A DNA stretch of 64,000 bases from Bilabrum cf. latius (GCA_965178125.1 OZ237761.1:186001-250000); one strand, 5' to 3'. Numbered from the stretch's first letter, positions 24,556 through 37,210 are shown. The notes: generated from the letters alone by a model not told the origin. Made by a program: numbers and translations.

Positions 24556-26160
24556 TCAGAGCTCCTTGCCGATGGCGCCGGCCACGACGGCCCGCAGCTG
24601 CTCGGGGGTGGCCCGGAGTCCCTTGGCGCGGTGGGGCATCTGCTCCATGGCCTGCTCGATGAGGGCGTCAACGGAACCGGCGGCCTCCACGGCACCGCGC
24701 ACGCTGTCGGCGGCGAGGAGCGCACGGCGGGCGGACTCGGCGGAGCTGTAGCGGTTCAGGCCGGCGCGCAGGACACGGGACCGGGGGCAGCCGGGGAAGG
24801 TGGACACGGCGAAGTCTGCGACCTCGGTGGCGTCGGCGGTGGGGGGGAAGTTGTCGTTGGATCCCTGGTCGTCGTCGCCCTGGCACTGGTTGCTCATGGG
24901 GCACGTGGCGTTGTTGATCACCTTGAACATCGAGGGGTCGATGGCACCGGCCTTGAACTGCGAGGGAACAATCGGAGGAAAGGACAGCACTAGAAGGGTG
25001 CACAAGAGAGGGAGCGGTGGGGCATGGTGCGGATGGATGGCCATGACAGCTTGCATGCTTGACAGCCCAAGTCTTGCTCAACGACATCAACCCCCCTCAC
25101 CTGGTCGTAGCTGGCGTTCTGGTGGATGAGCTGCTCGCTGCCGAAGCCGATCGAGTCGGCCTCAAGCACAGGCCCGGCGTTGGAGCGGCTGTAAGGAGAG
25201 GAGATGTCCGTGTAGAAGTGGGACTCCTGCACGGTCAGGTTGAGGATGGGGATGGCGACGCGCCAGAAGATGTCCTCGACCTGGTGGCCGGCGATGGTGG
25301 TGGCGCCCTCGTCCGTGGCATTCTCGCCGTAGCCCAGGCGGGTGAGGGGAGCGTCCTAGGGGTCGATGGGGCAGTAGGACTGGCACGTGTGCGTGGCATC
25401 CACAGCGTACTCCTTCAGGGTCTTGAAGTCCTGCACGACACCGCTGCGAAGATCGTCGAAACTTTCTGGAAATATTTATATGTATGGGATGGTTTTTGGT
25501 GGCGATGCAGTGAACGTCTAGCGATGCAGCGAGCCTGGCGAGGACACGTCTTGCGAATGCTGCTGATCGGCGCAAATGGCTGATGATTTCCGTGCGAAGA
25601 CTTGCGAAAGCTCACCTGCCATCAGGGTTGGCCAGGAACACAGCCTGCTGCGTGACGGAGAAGTACTGCTTGGCAGCCTCATACACGGTCTGGATCTTGC
25701 ACTGAGGGGCCTTGGCAGAGCAGCACAAGTCTCCGTTCGGGCCGTTGTACCCGCCCTGGTCGATGGCGACTGCAAAGTGAACAAGAAAACGAAGTAAAAC
25801 AAAACAGACGATGGTAGTAGGTTTCCGAAAGAGACCCGCCTGGCATGCCAAGCCAGAACCACAATGGACTCGAGCGAACAACTCGGTGTGCACGGGTAGA
25901 CGGCAGAAATTCGAGCGAATTCAGGAATAGTCAATGTTCAGCTGTCCTCAATCAAAGTAAATTCGCTCATGTGGACTGGATGTACCCCAAAACTAAGGAA
26001 CAAGATGGTGTCTTCAAGCAGAAATCTATGGATCGAACCAGCCGCCAGTGTTCTCACCAGTCTGCACCACCACAGCGCTCCAATCGGGGGCAAACTGGGG
26101 GAGCTGCTGAGAAAATACAGCAGAAGCAAGCGTGGCAACGACAGCGGCGGCAGTCTTCAT
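24556..26160 (-). CDS. Secreted cysteine-rich protein, four exons
   Basis: The exons are 26160-26058, 25769-25616, 25443-25101 and 24957-24556. They are separated by GT-AG introns of 288, 172 and 143 nt with consistent phases and encode 333 aa ending in UGA. The N-terminus (MKTAAAVVATLASAVFS) is a signal peptide. The mature protein carries DLCC, QCKIQT, THTCQSYCP and CPMSNQC motifs, so disulfides are likely. NATC and NASY are possible N-glycosylation sites. One UAG (25356) in CPIDPxDAPL reads as Gln. I recall similar secreted proteins in other protists but know no function. The intron before exon 4 ends in TTGTTCCCTCGCAG, close to the overrepresented host motif. Confidence 0.65.
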
Positions 26161-26344
26161 AATTTTCTTTACGGGCGCGTAGAATGCTGCCACGCGGTGC
26201 ACGACAAACAATCGAGATATCGTTCGTTACAAAGCATTCGGTTGCGACCGAGCCTTTGTGCGACCATGGCGAGCTCTAGAAACTAGATGCAACCCAAAGC
26301 ACAGGGGGCTTTGCCCCGCAAATACAGTACACAGAAACACGACT

Positions 26345-27507
26345 TCATGACCCAGCGTCTCCAGATGCTGGTCCCGGGCTGTCGGCCTCGCCCTCTGCCT
26401 TGGCCCCCCACCCACTGTGCTCGGATCCGATCCCACCGTGCCTCGCTTCAAACCCCGCCAGGATAGCGTCCACCTCTGCTGCACTTGCCTCCGATAGAGG
26501 AGCCAGCGGCAGGCGGACCCCCTCCCAGGGAACAAGGCCCTTCAGTCGCATGGCTCGCTTCAGGGGCACCGGGCTGCTCTCAATCGCAAGCATGTCCAGG
26601 AGAGGCACCAGCATGCGATGCACCTTGCCCACCCCGGCCAGGTCGTTCCGCTCGCACGCATTCCAGAGAACCTTCACCTCCCTTGGGGCAAGGTTCCCCA
26701 GGACCCCAACGATTCCCCTAGCCCCCATTGCTGCCAGGGGTGCAGACACGGCGTCACCCCCCGAAAGGACGCTGAAGCCCCCAGCAGGAGACGGCGACTC
26801 GGAGTCAGAACAGCCAACGGATGCGAGGATTCGGCCGGCGGCCACAAAATCACCCGAAGCGTGTTTTACGCTCCGAATCCAGGGATGCTCCGCGAGCCTC
26901 GCGACGGTGGCAGGCTCGATCGATACGGCGGTGCGGCCCGGGTTGTTGTAGAGCATCACCGGCAATCCGACCTTTGCGACTTCCATGAAATGGCGATAGA
27001 TGCCTTCCTGGGTTGGTAGGCAGTACGGCGGGCTGGCGACGATGCAGCCGTCGGCGCCGGCTTCCTTGGCGGCTTGGGTGAGCGAGACTGCCTCCGCCGT
27101 TGACTGGCTCGTTGTGCAAGCGATTACTTGGACGCGAGGCTTTCCAGTCTCTGAGGCGACCCTTTCAGCGGCTTTGATTGCTACTCCTACGCATTGTATC
27201 TTCTCTTCCGTCGTGAGGGCCGATACTTCACCCGTGCTGCTGCACTGCGAGAAAATACTAGAGTGGTGGATTGCTCGGCGGGGAGGTATCGCCGCCAGAG
27301 CGAATGGAGAGTGCCAAACGAGCACAATGTACGCACAGTGCAAATATGAATCCCTTCTTTAGCCTGAATTTCGCAAAGCTTAGCGAACGTGTACCAGTCG
27401 ATCGTCAAGCCAGAGTCGTTCCCAAATGGAGTTATCACTGCGGTATACACACCTGCAAAGGATAGCGACTCTAGACGATCAGATGATTTGGCAGATGCTC
27501 CTGCCAT
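26345..27507 (-). CDS. Dihydrodipicolinate synthase / N-acetylneuraminate lyase family aldolase
   Basis: This is a class I (Schiff-base) pyruvate-dependent aldolase of the DapA/NanA superfamily; the sequence alone does not settle the substrate. Exon 1 (27507-27337) and exon 2 (27244-26345) flank a 92-nt intron (GTGCGT..CGCAG) in phase 0 and encode 356 aa. GVYTAVITPF opens the barrel, and CSSTGEVSALTTEE matches the family GTTGE loop. The catalytic Tyr lies in MLYNNPGRT (about 153) and the Schiff-base Lys in IRSVKHASGD (about 181). A Gly/Ser/Glu-rich C-terminal extension follows the barrel. No in-frame UAG; the stop is UGA. Confidence 0.85.
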
Positions 27508-27705
27508 TACTTGCAAGCTAGAGGCAATCGATTCTGCACGGAAATCAAAGTCTCCGGCGCTTAAATCTTCCGGAGCCGCAATGTCTCCAACTGCAACTGC
27601 AGGGCGTCAAATCCTTCATGCTTCATTCCAGGCCCAGCAACGCTGAGGAAAAGCTAGAATACTTGCATAGGCACCATCTCACGCAGTCATGCCACCGCAC
27701 CGCGA

Positions 27706-30132
27706 TCACTTCCACTGCACGCCACCAATCGCGTAGTTCACCCGGTCCTCCGTCACGTTGCGGATCTGCACGCCAACCACGACCGCGCGCTCATTGGGAA
27801 CGAAATCTACCGGTGGAGTAAGCTGGAACACGTACCCGCCACCCAGATTATCGGCGTTGTCGGCAGCATCAGCAATCGCAGCCCCGGTGGTGTTGGGCAC
27901 CCGCACCTGCCCCGCCCGCTGCCCATCGACGTACACGAGAAGATCCACGGGCACGTTGGTGGACATGTTCAGGGAGAAGCTCAGCTTCGGCTGCTGCAAC
28001 AGTGCCGATCCCACAGCTCCACTCGTCACACCTGTGTTGGCCAGCCAGACCACGTCCATGTCTCTCGCGTCAGGCGGCACCCCCTTGGCCGGGCCGGGAC
28101 CCGAGTGCACGCCGAGGCCCCTGAAGCACCGCGCATCCCCGCAGTAGCTGCACGGACCGCTGGCACCGCCCGCAAGTCTCGTGTACATCTCATCAAAGCC
28201 CCAGGTCCCGCTGTCTCCAATGGGCACCCCCGCGGTGACGTCCACGGGTGGATTCTGCGCCCCCTGCTGGACGCCTCGTAAGATAGAGCTGTTGCTCGGG
28301 TCATCGTGCACGGACTGCATGGCAGAGTAGGTGATCGTCACGTTGTAGGGCCCTACGAAGGCTCCGAACCACTCGAGGAAATCCATGCCGCCGGCCTGCA
28401 GGCCGTCCAGGTACTTCTTGTCCAGCACCGTTTGTTCCCTGCTCTCCCTTGCCCACGTCTTGGCATCGATGTTGGACTAAGGGATGCTCCTGTTGGCTCC
28501 AGGCTGCACGATGTTCCCCGCGTAGTCTGGGCCTCCCTCGTACCCCACGAAGCGGAGGCCGTTCCAGCGGGCCAGCGCCGCATAGGTCATGACGGGTGTG
28601 GCCGTCCAGTTGTTCCCCGGACCCGGAATCATGCCGTCTATCACGGTGCTAGATATGTTCAGCACCATGAGCGCGGTCAGGTTGAACCAGTGCGTGGCCT
28701 CGCCCAGCCCAAAGTACGGCGCCCCGGCCAGAGCGTACACGAAATCTCCCGGATTGCCCTTGTTGTGCCGGATCCACTCGAGTGCGTTCTGGGCGGGCCC
28801 GCCCGTGAAATCACCCGTCCCTTGCCCGCCGCCGATCTGGGAGGCGTAGATCCCGCGGAACCTATTGTTGCGTGCGCTTTTGCCGAATACAGATTCGAAC
28901 GTGTCGAGGATGCCAGCGAGCCTCCAGGCCACGCGGCGCCAGGCCCAGTACCCCTGGTTGTTGCACCCGTCAAAGTTCAGGTTGCCTGGGTCCCCCCGCT
29001 CTTTGACGTCCAGGATGGCTTCGTGAAGGTTCCACGTGGCCACCTCAAAGGTCCAGTTCCAGACCTCGTTGGCCCACTCGATGTACACGATTAAATCATC
29101 GTCTAGAGTGTCTTTCAGGAGCTACGCGAGACCAGTCACATAGTTCTCCGTGGCGTTTGGCGGCACGTTGATCCAAATGTCCCTCCTTGCCTCGTTCGCC
29201 AGCTGTATGAGCACCTCCCACGGTGTGGCCCCGTCGCATTTACGCTTGTTAAACTCGGTCCAGCAGGGGACTGCGGGGTTGTTGTTCCAAGTTGGGGCCC
29301 ATGCTGGGGCTCGGGTGCTCCAGTCCGTCTGCCCAGAGTCGACCGCGTCTGTGGCAGTCATGGTCCGGAGCGGGCCGGGCCGCGGAGCGCTGGCACTGCC
29401 ACTGGCAGCTGCTTTGCCATCCAGTAAGCTAGCTTCGGGAGATCCGTCCTCGGTTTGCTTCGGCACAGATCCGCTCATTTGGATCATTTTGAGGTATGCT
29501 GGGTGGAACGTGTCCTTGGGCCCGCATTCCGGCGATCGCAGGCTGACGTTGGTGAATCCAACCGACGGGTTGCTCGGTTCCGAGATGCGAAGGTCGAGCA
29601 TGTCTCCCGGCTTGCCACCCGTGGCGTCCACGATAGCCGTAAACGTATTTGATGCGGTGTCAAACTTCTAATTGATAATTGGGAACATCCAGGATGTGAC
29701 TGTCGCGTTGCCCTTCGCAGACAGTTGGTACTAGAGGCCATCACCGGCCCGATTGAAGGACTGGATCCAGATGCCATAGGAACCAAGAGGCCATCTGGTA
29801 CTAGAACACTTCACACCCCCCTGCCCACACTCCATTGATCCATCGTACGGCGTATGATTGGAACCAAATGGATACTTCGACTGCTTAACAAGATCGCAGA
29901 AAATGCTCTGCGCAGCAAGAGACAAGGAGTTATCAGAGTGAAGAATCGGTCGATGCAAATAAGAAAACCACAAGACTACACTCTCCTCTTCAATCGGCTC
30001 ATGATGCAATAGCACGCAAGCGTCCATGCAACTCACGATGTCCGAATAATATGAAGAGTGACCTACATTTAGGCCAACGCTGTATCCCCAGCCCACTGAT
30101 GCAAGTGCTAGTGCGCAAAGAACATATTTCAT
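27706..30132 (-). CDS. Secreted glycoside-hydrolase-like protein, 765 aa
   Basis: Exon 1 (30132-30037) and exon 2 (29907-27706) are joined in phase 0 across a 129-nt GTGAGT..CGCAG intron. An in-frame ATG three codons upstream (30141) is an alternative start. A signal peptide (MKYVLCALALASVGWGYS) leads into a secreted protein with many NxS/T sites. The central VYIEWANEVWNW resembles the strand-4 Asn-Glu of clan GH-A glycosidases and of uncharacterised cellulose-binding-type proteins, making that Glu a candidate acid/base. The last 200 residues look like a beta-sandwich. UAGs at 29731, 29668, 29122 and 28477 are read as Gln; the stop is UGA. The family is not certain. Confidence 0.65.
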
Positions 30133-30141
30133 AGCATGCAT

Positions 30142-30246
30142 ACCCGTAGACCGTAAGAATGCCGAACGCAAGTGCAACAGTTTGCTCCGATCGGATCCAA
30201 CGAGCGATCAATCCTATATCCTACACTACCAGCATTTACGTACACA
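30142..30246. promoter_or_regulatory. Short divergent promoter
   Basis: About 105 bp separate the start of the glycosidase-like gene (minus) from the ATG of the lipase gene (plus, 30247). Both promoters must lie here or overlap the genes. Confidence 0.35.
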
Positions 30247-33200
30247 ATGAGCGACACACAAATTGAATCGTATGGGCACCCACGTGATGAGGATGATTTG
30301 GAGCTGCGAGAATCGATTTTTGGCCGGGCCGCGAGAGTGTTTCGCAGCTCTGTTCAGTTGGAATCGGTCTCCCAGTTTCAAACAATGAGAATGGTATGGG
30401 AAAGCTGTAAGAGGTAAATTGTAGGAGTCTCGTCTGGCCTCAGGACGGAGTTTTGGGCCTTTTAAACGTGCTTGGCGCTCCCTGGAAGGCACTTACTGAA
30501 TCACGTGGAAGTGTTCGTTTCGCATTCTACAATTGTTCGCATTGTTCGCAGTCCGAGAGGCAGGTCATATCAACATTGCAATGGCGGTCATTGGATCATG
30601 TGAGGAGTATTGTGCACCTGGCTGCTCTCCCGATATCCGCAATCTCAGCGAGCCACTCGTGACCAAGTCCGAGGCAATGGCATACCCGTATCGCAGACTA
30701 TTGCACAAGAAACCCGGAATACACCAAGCAAGACTGGGATTCTGCAGCAAAGCGCTTCCTGGAGGCAGAACATGACGAGGACTCGCTCCTCGAAGAGCAG
30801 GTGCTCGCCATGCGGCGAGCCATGGAGCGGCTCGCCGCGCAACAGGGACTCGCGAAGGGCGTCGCACCGGTCATGCCCCGAGCAGCGCCAGAGGGCGTGC
30901 TGGCAGACCCTGGCAACAAGGATCATGGCGACTCGCAGAGTGACGGTGAGCACTCGTCACACAAAGGGCCGACGCCGGATCCGTGCACGTTCCTCCTAGG
31001 GCTGGGGTACCCCCCGCTGGCAGAAGGCGAGGATGGGGACGGAAAACCGGAAGTAGACGGGCGGGATGCAGGAGCTGCCGACACCGGCAGTAGCAGAGGG
31101 GGCGCCTCTTCTGGCGCGGGAAGCAGCAACAGCAGCAGCAGCAGCAGCAGCAGCATCAGCGGCATTGGTGTCAGCGGCGGAGGCAAACCGGCCGACTCGG
31201 ATAAACAATTCGTCTGGGGCGAGCACATGCTGCAGACCCTGGCACCCGAGCCGGAGCGCCTTAACGACGACATGGCCTATTTTCTGGAGCTGAGGGTGTG
31301 GCTGGCAGCGGCGCGGGCGGTGTACAAGCCCAGTCGGTTTGTTGAGAGGCTCGCGGCCGGTCTGGGCCGGGCTCGGTTCGTGTGCGGGGAGGCGAAGCCA
31401 GCCGCTGAGGCCCTGGGTCTGGCGAGCGCAGGCGTGTAGCATTCGGAGCCAAAAAGCAGCGGAGTCGAGGACAAGGAGGCGGAGGATGAAGATGAAGATA
31501 GAGATGGCCGTGAGGGCGAGGATGGTGGTGGTGGCAGCGCTGGCGCGTGCACTCAGGCGCTGCTGAGCTTCGGGCGATTCAACAAGAAAAAACTAGCCAA
31601 GGAGAAAGAAGAAGAAGCCGAAGGCGAGACGCTGCAGCTATCAGACAAGGTGAGCGAGGTGGGTGCTGATTTCGCAGACGACGCCGACGCCTCATCTGTC
31701 CACGTGGTCATGACCAAGGAACGTTCGGAGACGTTCCTTCCCGCGTTCGTACTCTACATCGACGAGCAGCGGGAGGCCGTTGTTCTCTCGATCAGGGGCA
31801 CTTCGGAGATGCGTGACTGGGTCACCGACGGGGCGGGCAAAGTGGTCCCTTTCCTTGGAGTGGGCCGGGCGCACACTGGCATGGCGATGGCAGCGCGGCT
31901 GCTGCTCGGTCTCACGCCACAGCAGATGCGAGACGCGGAACTCTTCCACTGCGGCGAGAGCGAGTGGGACTCGGAGCGGAAAATTAAGGCCAGGGAGCGG
32001 GAGGAGGGGAGGAGCACAGCCAGGGATGCGCTCAAGCAGGCATCATCAACTACTTCGTCTGCATCTGCGTCTGCTTCTGCTTCCGGTGCATCGGAAGGCG
32101 CAGGAGGAGGAGCAGCAGCGGCAGCAGCGGCAGGGGACGGCGAGTTGTCAGGGAGCAGCGGAGACGACGACGACGACGATACCCCAACCGGCGCTGGTGC
32201 ATCTCCGATCAATCCCGCCGACTCCATCGGTGGATCGGAGGTGGATAAACTGGTGAAGGAGGTCTTCGAGGCGCACAAGACCTCCAGGCGGCAGATGGCT
32301 GGGAGCCACGACGGCAGGCCCGCGCGGAGTCGCTCGGGCGGCCAACTCGCCATGAAATTGGAGCGGATGGAGGAGGAAGCAGTGCACAGACTACGTGCCA
32401 TGGAACAGGAAGCTGCCGTTGCATGGGGCAGCAGAGGGACGAGCAGTGGCAGCGGCAGTGGCAGTGGCAGTGGTAGCAGTGACGGCAGCAGCAAAGGGCC
32501 CAAGAAGGAGGACGAGGACGGTGATGGTGACCCGGAGGGCGGTGATGGTGACCCGGAGGACGGCGATGGTGACCCGGAGGGCCTGCTTGCTGCGGCTTAC
32601 GGCGGGAAGGAAGAGGCCAGAAAGGCCATACGGTTTCTCAGGTAGCACGGGGCCGGCCATCCCAGCGACGGGCACAGGCCGGCAATGGTGCGCTTGATTC
32701 AGAAGTTGCTTGACGACAGGCCGTCCTTCCGCATGATCGTTACGGGTCACTCACTGGGCGCGGGCGTGGCTGGCCTCGTGACTATGCTGCTGGCGCGACA
32801 CCTGCGGTTCAGCCCAGCGGCTTTCGACAGGTGCGGAATCCCCAACGAATGCAAGGGTGGTCAAAGAGGCTCTGTAAGGGGTGACGATGAGCGCGACGCC
32901 GAGGACGGCTCTCGCTCCCGGCAGCAGCAGCAGCAGCGGCGCTTTCCTTTCTAGGCCTTGCCACTCCACTGCTACGGATTCGCCCCCCCCGCCTCTTCCG
33001 ACGAGTCGCTGTGCATGGCCACGCGCGGACTCGTCACATCCATCGTGGCTGGAGACGACATCATCCCCCGTTTCTCTCTGTCGAACGCCCTGCAGGCCTA
33101 CGAGGATTTGCTCGAGGCGCACGGGAAGTGGTGGCCCGAGTTCGACCGGGACGTCTTGTTGGCTGACTGGAGGCGGAGGGCGGGGAACGCCGTGAGGATG

Positions 33201-34664
33201 GCTGGGACGGCAGTGTCACACGCGGTGGCCAAGTCGGCAGCCGCTGGACTCGGAGCCGTAACCGGCATCCTCGGAGCAATCGCTCGGTCTGCTTCACCGG
33301 CCCGCTCGGGGGCTACGGCCACGAGGGTCATGCTGGCGGGCGGCGCCGGTGCCTTGGCCGGCGGTGCTGCGGCTTCGTACATGCTGGATGACGCTGGTGA
33401 TGACGAAGACAGGGGAGGGGTCACTGCTCGGGGCGAGCTGGATGGCGACTCGGAATCAGAAATGCTCCGGGAGCAGATGGGCAGGGCGAGGGAGGCGCTG
33501 CAGAGGGCGGTCGATGGGGGAGAGGGAGAAAGAAGGGGGGGGGGAGACGGTGAAAAGAAGGATAAAGGCAGCGGTGACAGTAAAGAAGACGCTGGTAGTG
33601 AAGGCAACACAGTGACCGATGACGAGACCAAAGCCGCAGCCGATGGTGGTGCATCCGAACAGATGGAGAGGGCCACGGAGGAGAAGCCCTCCAGCTACCT
33701 GCCGGCATTCCTGCGGAACATCGGAGGCGGAGGCGGCGCCGCGCAGCCTCCTCCGGACCCCGCCGCGGTGAGGCGACAGAGGTTGCAGGCAGCCCGCATG
33801 CACAGAACCTCGCCACCAGGTGCAGTGGTGCTGGTCCAGCTGCTGGGCAGGGGGCGCGTGGTCGAGGCCCGCAAGCAGCGCCGCAAGGTCATGCAGGCGA
33901 TCGCAGCAGCAGACGAAGCTGAGGCAGTGAACCCGCCATCCAGCGGGGGTACCGGGGCTGGAGCAGGCAAGGGTGAGGGTGAGGGCGGGGACAAGCCTTC
34001 GGCAGATGCTGAGGCTGAAGCTGAAGCAGAGGCTCTCAAGAAGGAGCAGGAGGAGGTGGAGGCGATCCGGGAGCAGCTGAGGGAGGCCATGGCGAGGAGG
34101 AGGACCCTGTTCTACCGGGAAAACGAAGATGAAGACAAAAAAGAGTCCAACTCGTCTTCTGGAAGCAGCCGGGCTGCCGGAGAGGGCGATGGGGATGGGG
34201 ATGGGGATGGGGAGGTTCCCAGCTCTACCCTTTCCCCGCACGGTGCGCAGCAGTGGGTCGAATCCAGGGCGTGTAGGACGCACCGCTGTTCCCTGGATCG
34301 CATCTTGTTCTCTCCGTTCGCGGTGCGGGACCACCTGTGCGGGACGTACGAGGCCGCGCTGGATGATAGACTGGCGCGGCTGTGCGAGGCCCCTGCCACT
34401 GATGTGGGAGATATCGAGGTGGAAGGAGTGCTTGACGAAGAGGATGAGGAGGAGGAGGAGGGTGGGGGTGGCCTGAGCGCGCTTGGGCTGGCGCAGATGG
34501 GACTGGCGACGGGGGGATCGGCAGGGGCTGCGGAAGCGGCGGGCGTGCAGGCAGCCGGTGGGACGGGGGACAGCGGTGCTGCGGCGGCTGCGGGCGATGG
34601 CGATCAGCAGGATGGTGGCTCTGAGGACAAGAGAGGGGGGATCTTGGGCTTTTTCGGGCTCTGA
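30247..34664 (+). CDS. Class 3 (diacylglycerol-lipase-type) lipase, 1,391 aa
   Basis: The exons are 30247-30406, 30552-30599 (48 nt) and 30697-34664, all in phase. The N-terminus ends in FREAGHINIAMAVIGSYY before KQDWD. The lipase core has IRGTSEMRDWVTDGAG (oxyanion-side strand, about 437), the nucleophile GHSLGAGVAG (about 752) and the acid-side VAGDDIIPRFS (about 856), as in sn-1 DAG lipases. Large Glu/Ser/Gly inserts split these motifs. UAGs at 31437, 32643 and 32952 read as Gln; the Ser elbow lies beyond two of them. Around 33330-33390 is a Gly/Ala-rich hydrophobic stretch. The stop is UGA. Whether 32,83x-32,954 is a removed intron (possible donor GTAAGG, acceptor TTTCTAG) or an in-frame insert is open. 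Confidence 0.8.
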
Positions 34665-34766
34665 TGGTAGAACGTTCGATTTTCTGGTTTTTGCAGGTTC
34701 GCTGCAGAATGGCTGGCCCTGAGCATTTCTTGCTGTCGTTGTGTAACGCAGCTCATTCGTGCAGTC

Positions 34767-37210
34767 ATGCGTAATTGTATGGCAGTACTTGCAGTAGTTT
34801 TGGCAGCCTCAGCAGCTGGGGCTGCTGGCAGTGGACTGTAGGTCTCGCTGAGCACAGACGGCTTCGTCTCCCTCTCGATGAACGGCGCGTCATGGATCGA
34901 AACGAACACCACAGGCGTGTTTGCCGGGAATTCGATGCAGACTAACAAGAATGGCGGACTTACTCTAATGTCTACCAAGGTCTCGACGGGTTACGACTCG
35001 TTTGGATAGTTCCAGCGGACCGCATTCGCGTGGAAGATCCAGTCGACTGGGGAAATCATGGGCACCGCCGTTCGAGACTACACCGGTAACGGAGTGGAAA
35101 CTGTCATATTTGAGCAAGTAAGAATAGTTATGATTGAGATGCGTCTAAGTAAGGGCTTTCGGCCTTAATCACGCCTTGGGGGTACCACTAGACACTTCCT
35201 TCCTTTGCGTTCATGAGAGCGTCGCAGCATTTCCCGAAAGGAGTATCTAGCATTGGCTCCAATGACCGTGATGCCGTGGGCACTGAGTATCCTGTGTTTG
35301 AAACTCCAGCGGCAGACGACGGGACGGCCCTCGGGTACTTGACCTGGGCCGGCAACATGGCGTGCCCCGGTGCCCAGCGTGAGTGCACGCACTCTGGCGC
35401 CTTCAACGCTTCGACCATCGCGGGGCTTCCGGGGGGCATCAGCGGCGGCGCCCCTCTGGTGCTGTTCGATTCCGCGAGCGAGCAGAACGCCCTGGTGATT
35501 TCCCCAGCGAGCAACTTCATGGCGGCGTCTCACGTGTACAAGAACGGTGCAGTGCAGGCGGGGCTGCTGGGCAGTGTGACGAGTATCCCTGCCGACTACA
35601 CTCTAGAGACGATCGTTCACGCCGGACAGGGCGTCACGCAGACGATGCTGGAGTGGGGCCGCGGTCTGCTGCACCGCTTCGGCAAGGAGCCCATCAGCGT
35701 GCTCTCCGACAGGGACCGCACCATCGACTACCTGAGCTACTACACGGACAACGGAGCCACCTACTACTACTGCACGGAGGACGGCAAGTCCTACTCTGAG
35801 ACCCTGGAGGATGTGGCCGCCCACATGGTCAAAGAGGACATCCCGATCCGATCCATGCAGCTCGACTCGTGGTGGTACTACAAGGGGCCCACCGGTGGAG
35901 TGGCCAACTGGACTCCCCGCCCCGATGTGTTCCCCGATGGACTGCAGGCGGTGCATGAAAAGATCGGGATGCCGTTTGTGGCGCACAACCGGTACTGGGA
36001 CCCTAGCAACGTGTACGCGAAGCAGAACGGCGGGCAATACGACTTTATTGTCGAAAAGTACGCCATCCCAACCGAGGAGCGATTCTGGGTGGATCTGTTC
36101 CGGAACGCGAGCGACTGGGGCATGGCGGTGTACGAGCAAGACTGGCTGCACAACGAGTTCGAGAACATCAACGCCACGCTCACCTCTGCCACTCTGGGCC
36201 GGCAGTGGCTCCTGCAGATGGGCGCCGGAGCCGACGCAGCAGGCATCGAGGGAATCCAGTACTGCATGGCCTACCCCAGGCACGTGATGCAGAGCGTGGA
36301 GATACCGGCGGTGACTCAGATCCGCGCCTCTGACGACTACCAGCCCGACAATGATCAGTGGGCGCTAGGCGTGTCTGCCATTCTGTCGCACTCGCTGGGT
36401 CTCGCGCCGTGGAAGGATGACGCGTACTCGTCCACGGCTAAGCAGCAGTGCCATAAGTACCACAGCGACAACGAGCCGGCTGCTGTGCTAGAGATGATGG
36501 TGTCCACTTTGTCCACTGGCCCCGTGGGCCCATCTGACCTGATCGGCGTGGAGAACCGCACCAACATCATGTCCACTTGCACCGCCGATGGCCGCATCCT
36601 CAAGCCCAGCGAGCCCGCCACTGCCATCGACCTCACCTTCCAGCAGCGCGCGTTCGGTAGCGGCGGTCCCCAGGGCGAGCTGTGGAGCACCTTCTCAGAC
36701 GTGGGTCCCTACCGGTGGCACAGCGTGCTGAGTGCCTCCATCGACGCCCCCTTCACCGTGCAGCCAACCATGCTGAAGGGCTTCAACCAGAGGCACTCGG
36801 GGGGCACAAATGCACCGCCAGCGCCCGCCCAGTACTACGCTTACTTGCATGGCAGCGACTGGTCGGACGTGCGTGTGTTCTCTGAGATCCACCTGCCCGC
36901 CAACGACAAGACCACACCGCAGCTGTGGAACGCCGCCCCCGAGCTGCCATCAGGGCACGCTCTGCTGGGCGAGCCGAGCAAGTTCGTGCCCGTGTCTCCC
37001 AACCGGTTCAGCGCGCTCGAGGCCGGCAGCGACGGGTTTTCGGTGGTGGTGCGCGGCAGGCAGGGGGAGGCCGTGGACGTGGCAGTGTTGGTGCCTGGGT
37101 CTGGAGCTGTGCGCGGGGCGGCGAATGGCGCGTCTGTGCAGGTGGTGCACTGCGTGCTGCCCGACAGCGGGGCAGCGACGCTGCGCGTGCCCCAGATGAA
37201 TTGCGCTTGA
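34767..37210 (+). CDS. Secreted glycosidase-like protein (clan GH-D type), 777 aa
   Basis: Exon 1 (34767-35117) and exon 2 (35228-37210) are joined in phase 0 (GTAAGA..CGCAG, 110 nt). A signal peptide (MAVLAVVLAASAAGAAG) precedes a beta-rich N-terminal domain. The TIM-barrel-like centre has LSYYTDNGATYYYC, MQLDSWWYYKG and AVYEQDWLHNEF. The last is a candidate catalytic Asp strand like those of alpha-galactosidase/raffinose-synthase-type enzymes. The C-terminal beta domain contains FTVQPTMLKGF and SNVY-like loops. UAGs at 34839 (just after the signal peptide) and 35007 read as Gln; the stop is UGA. The substrate cannot be inferred. Confidence 0.65.
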
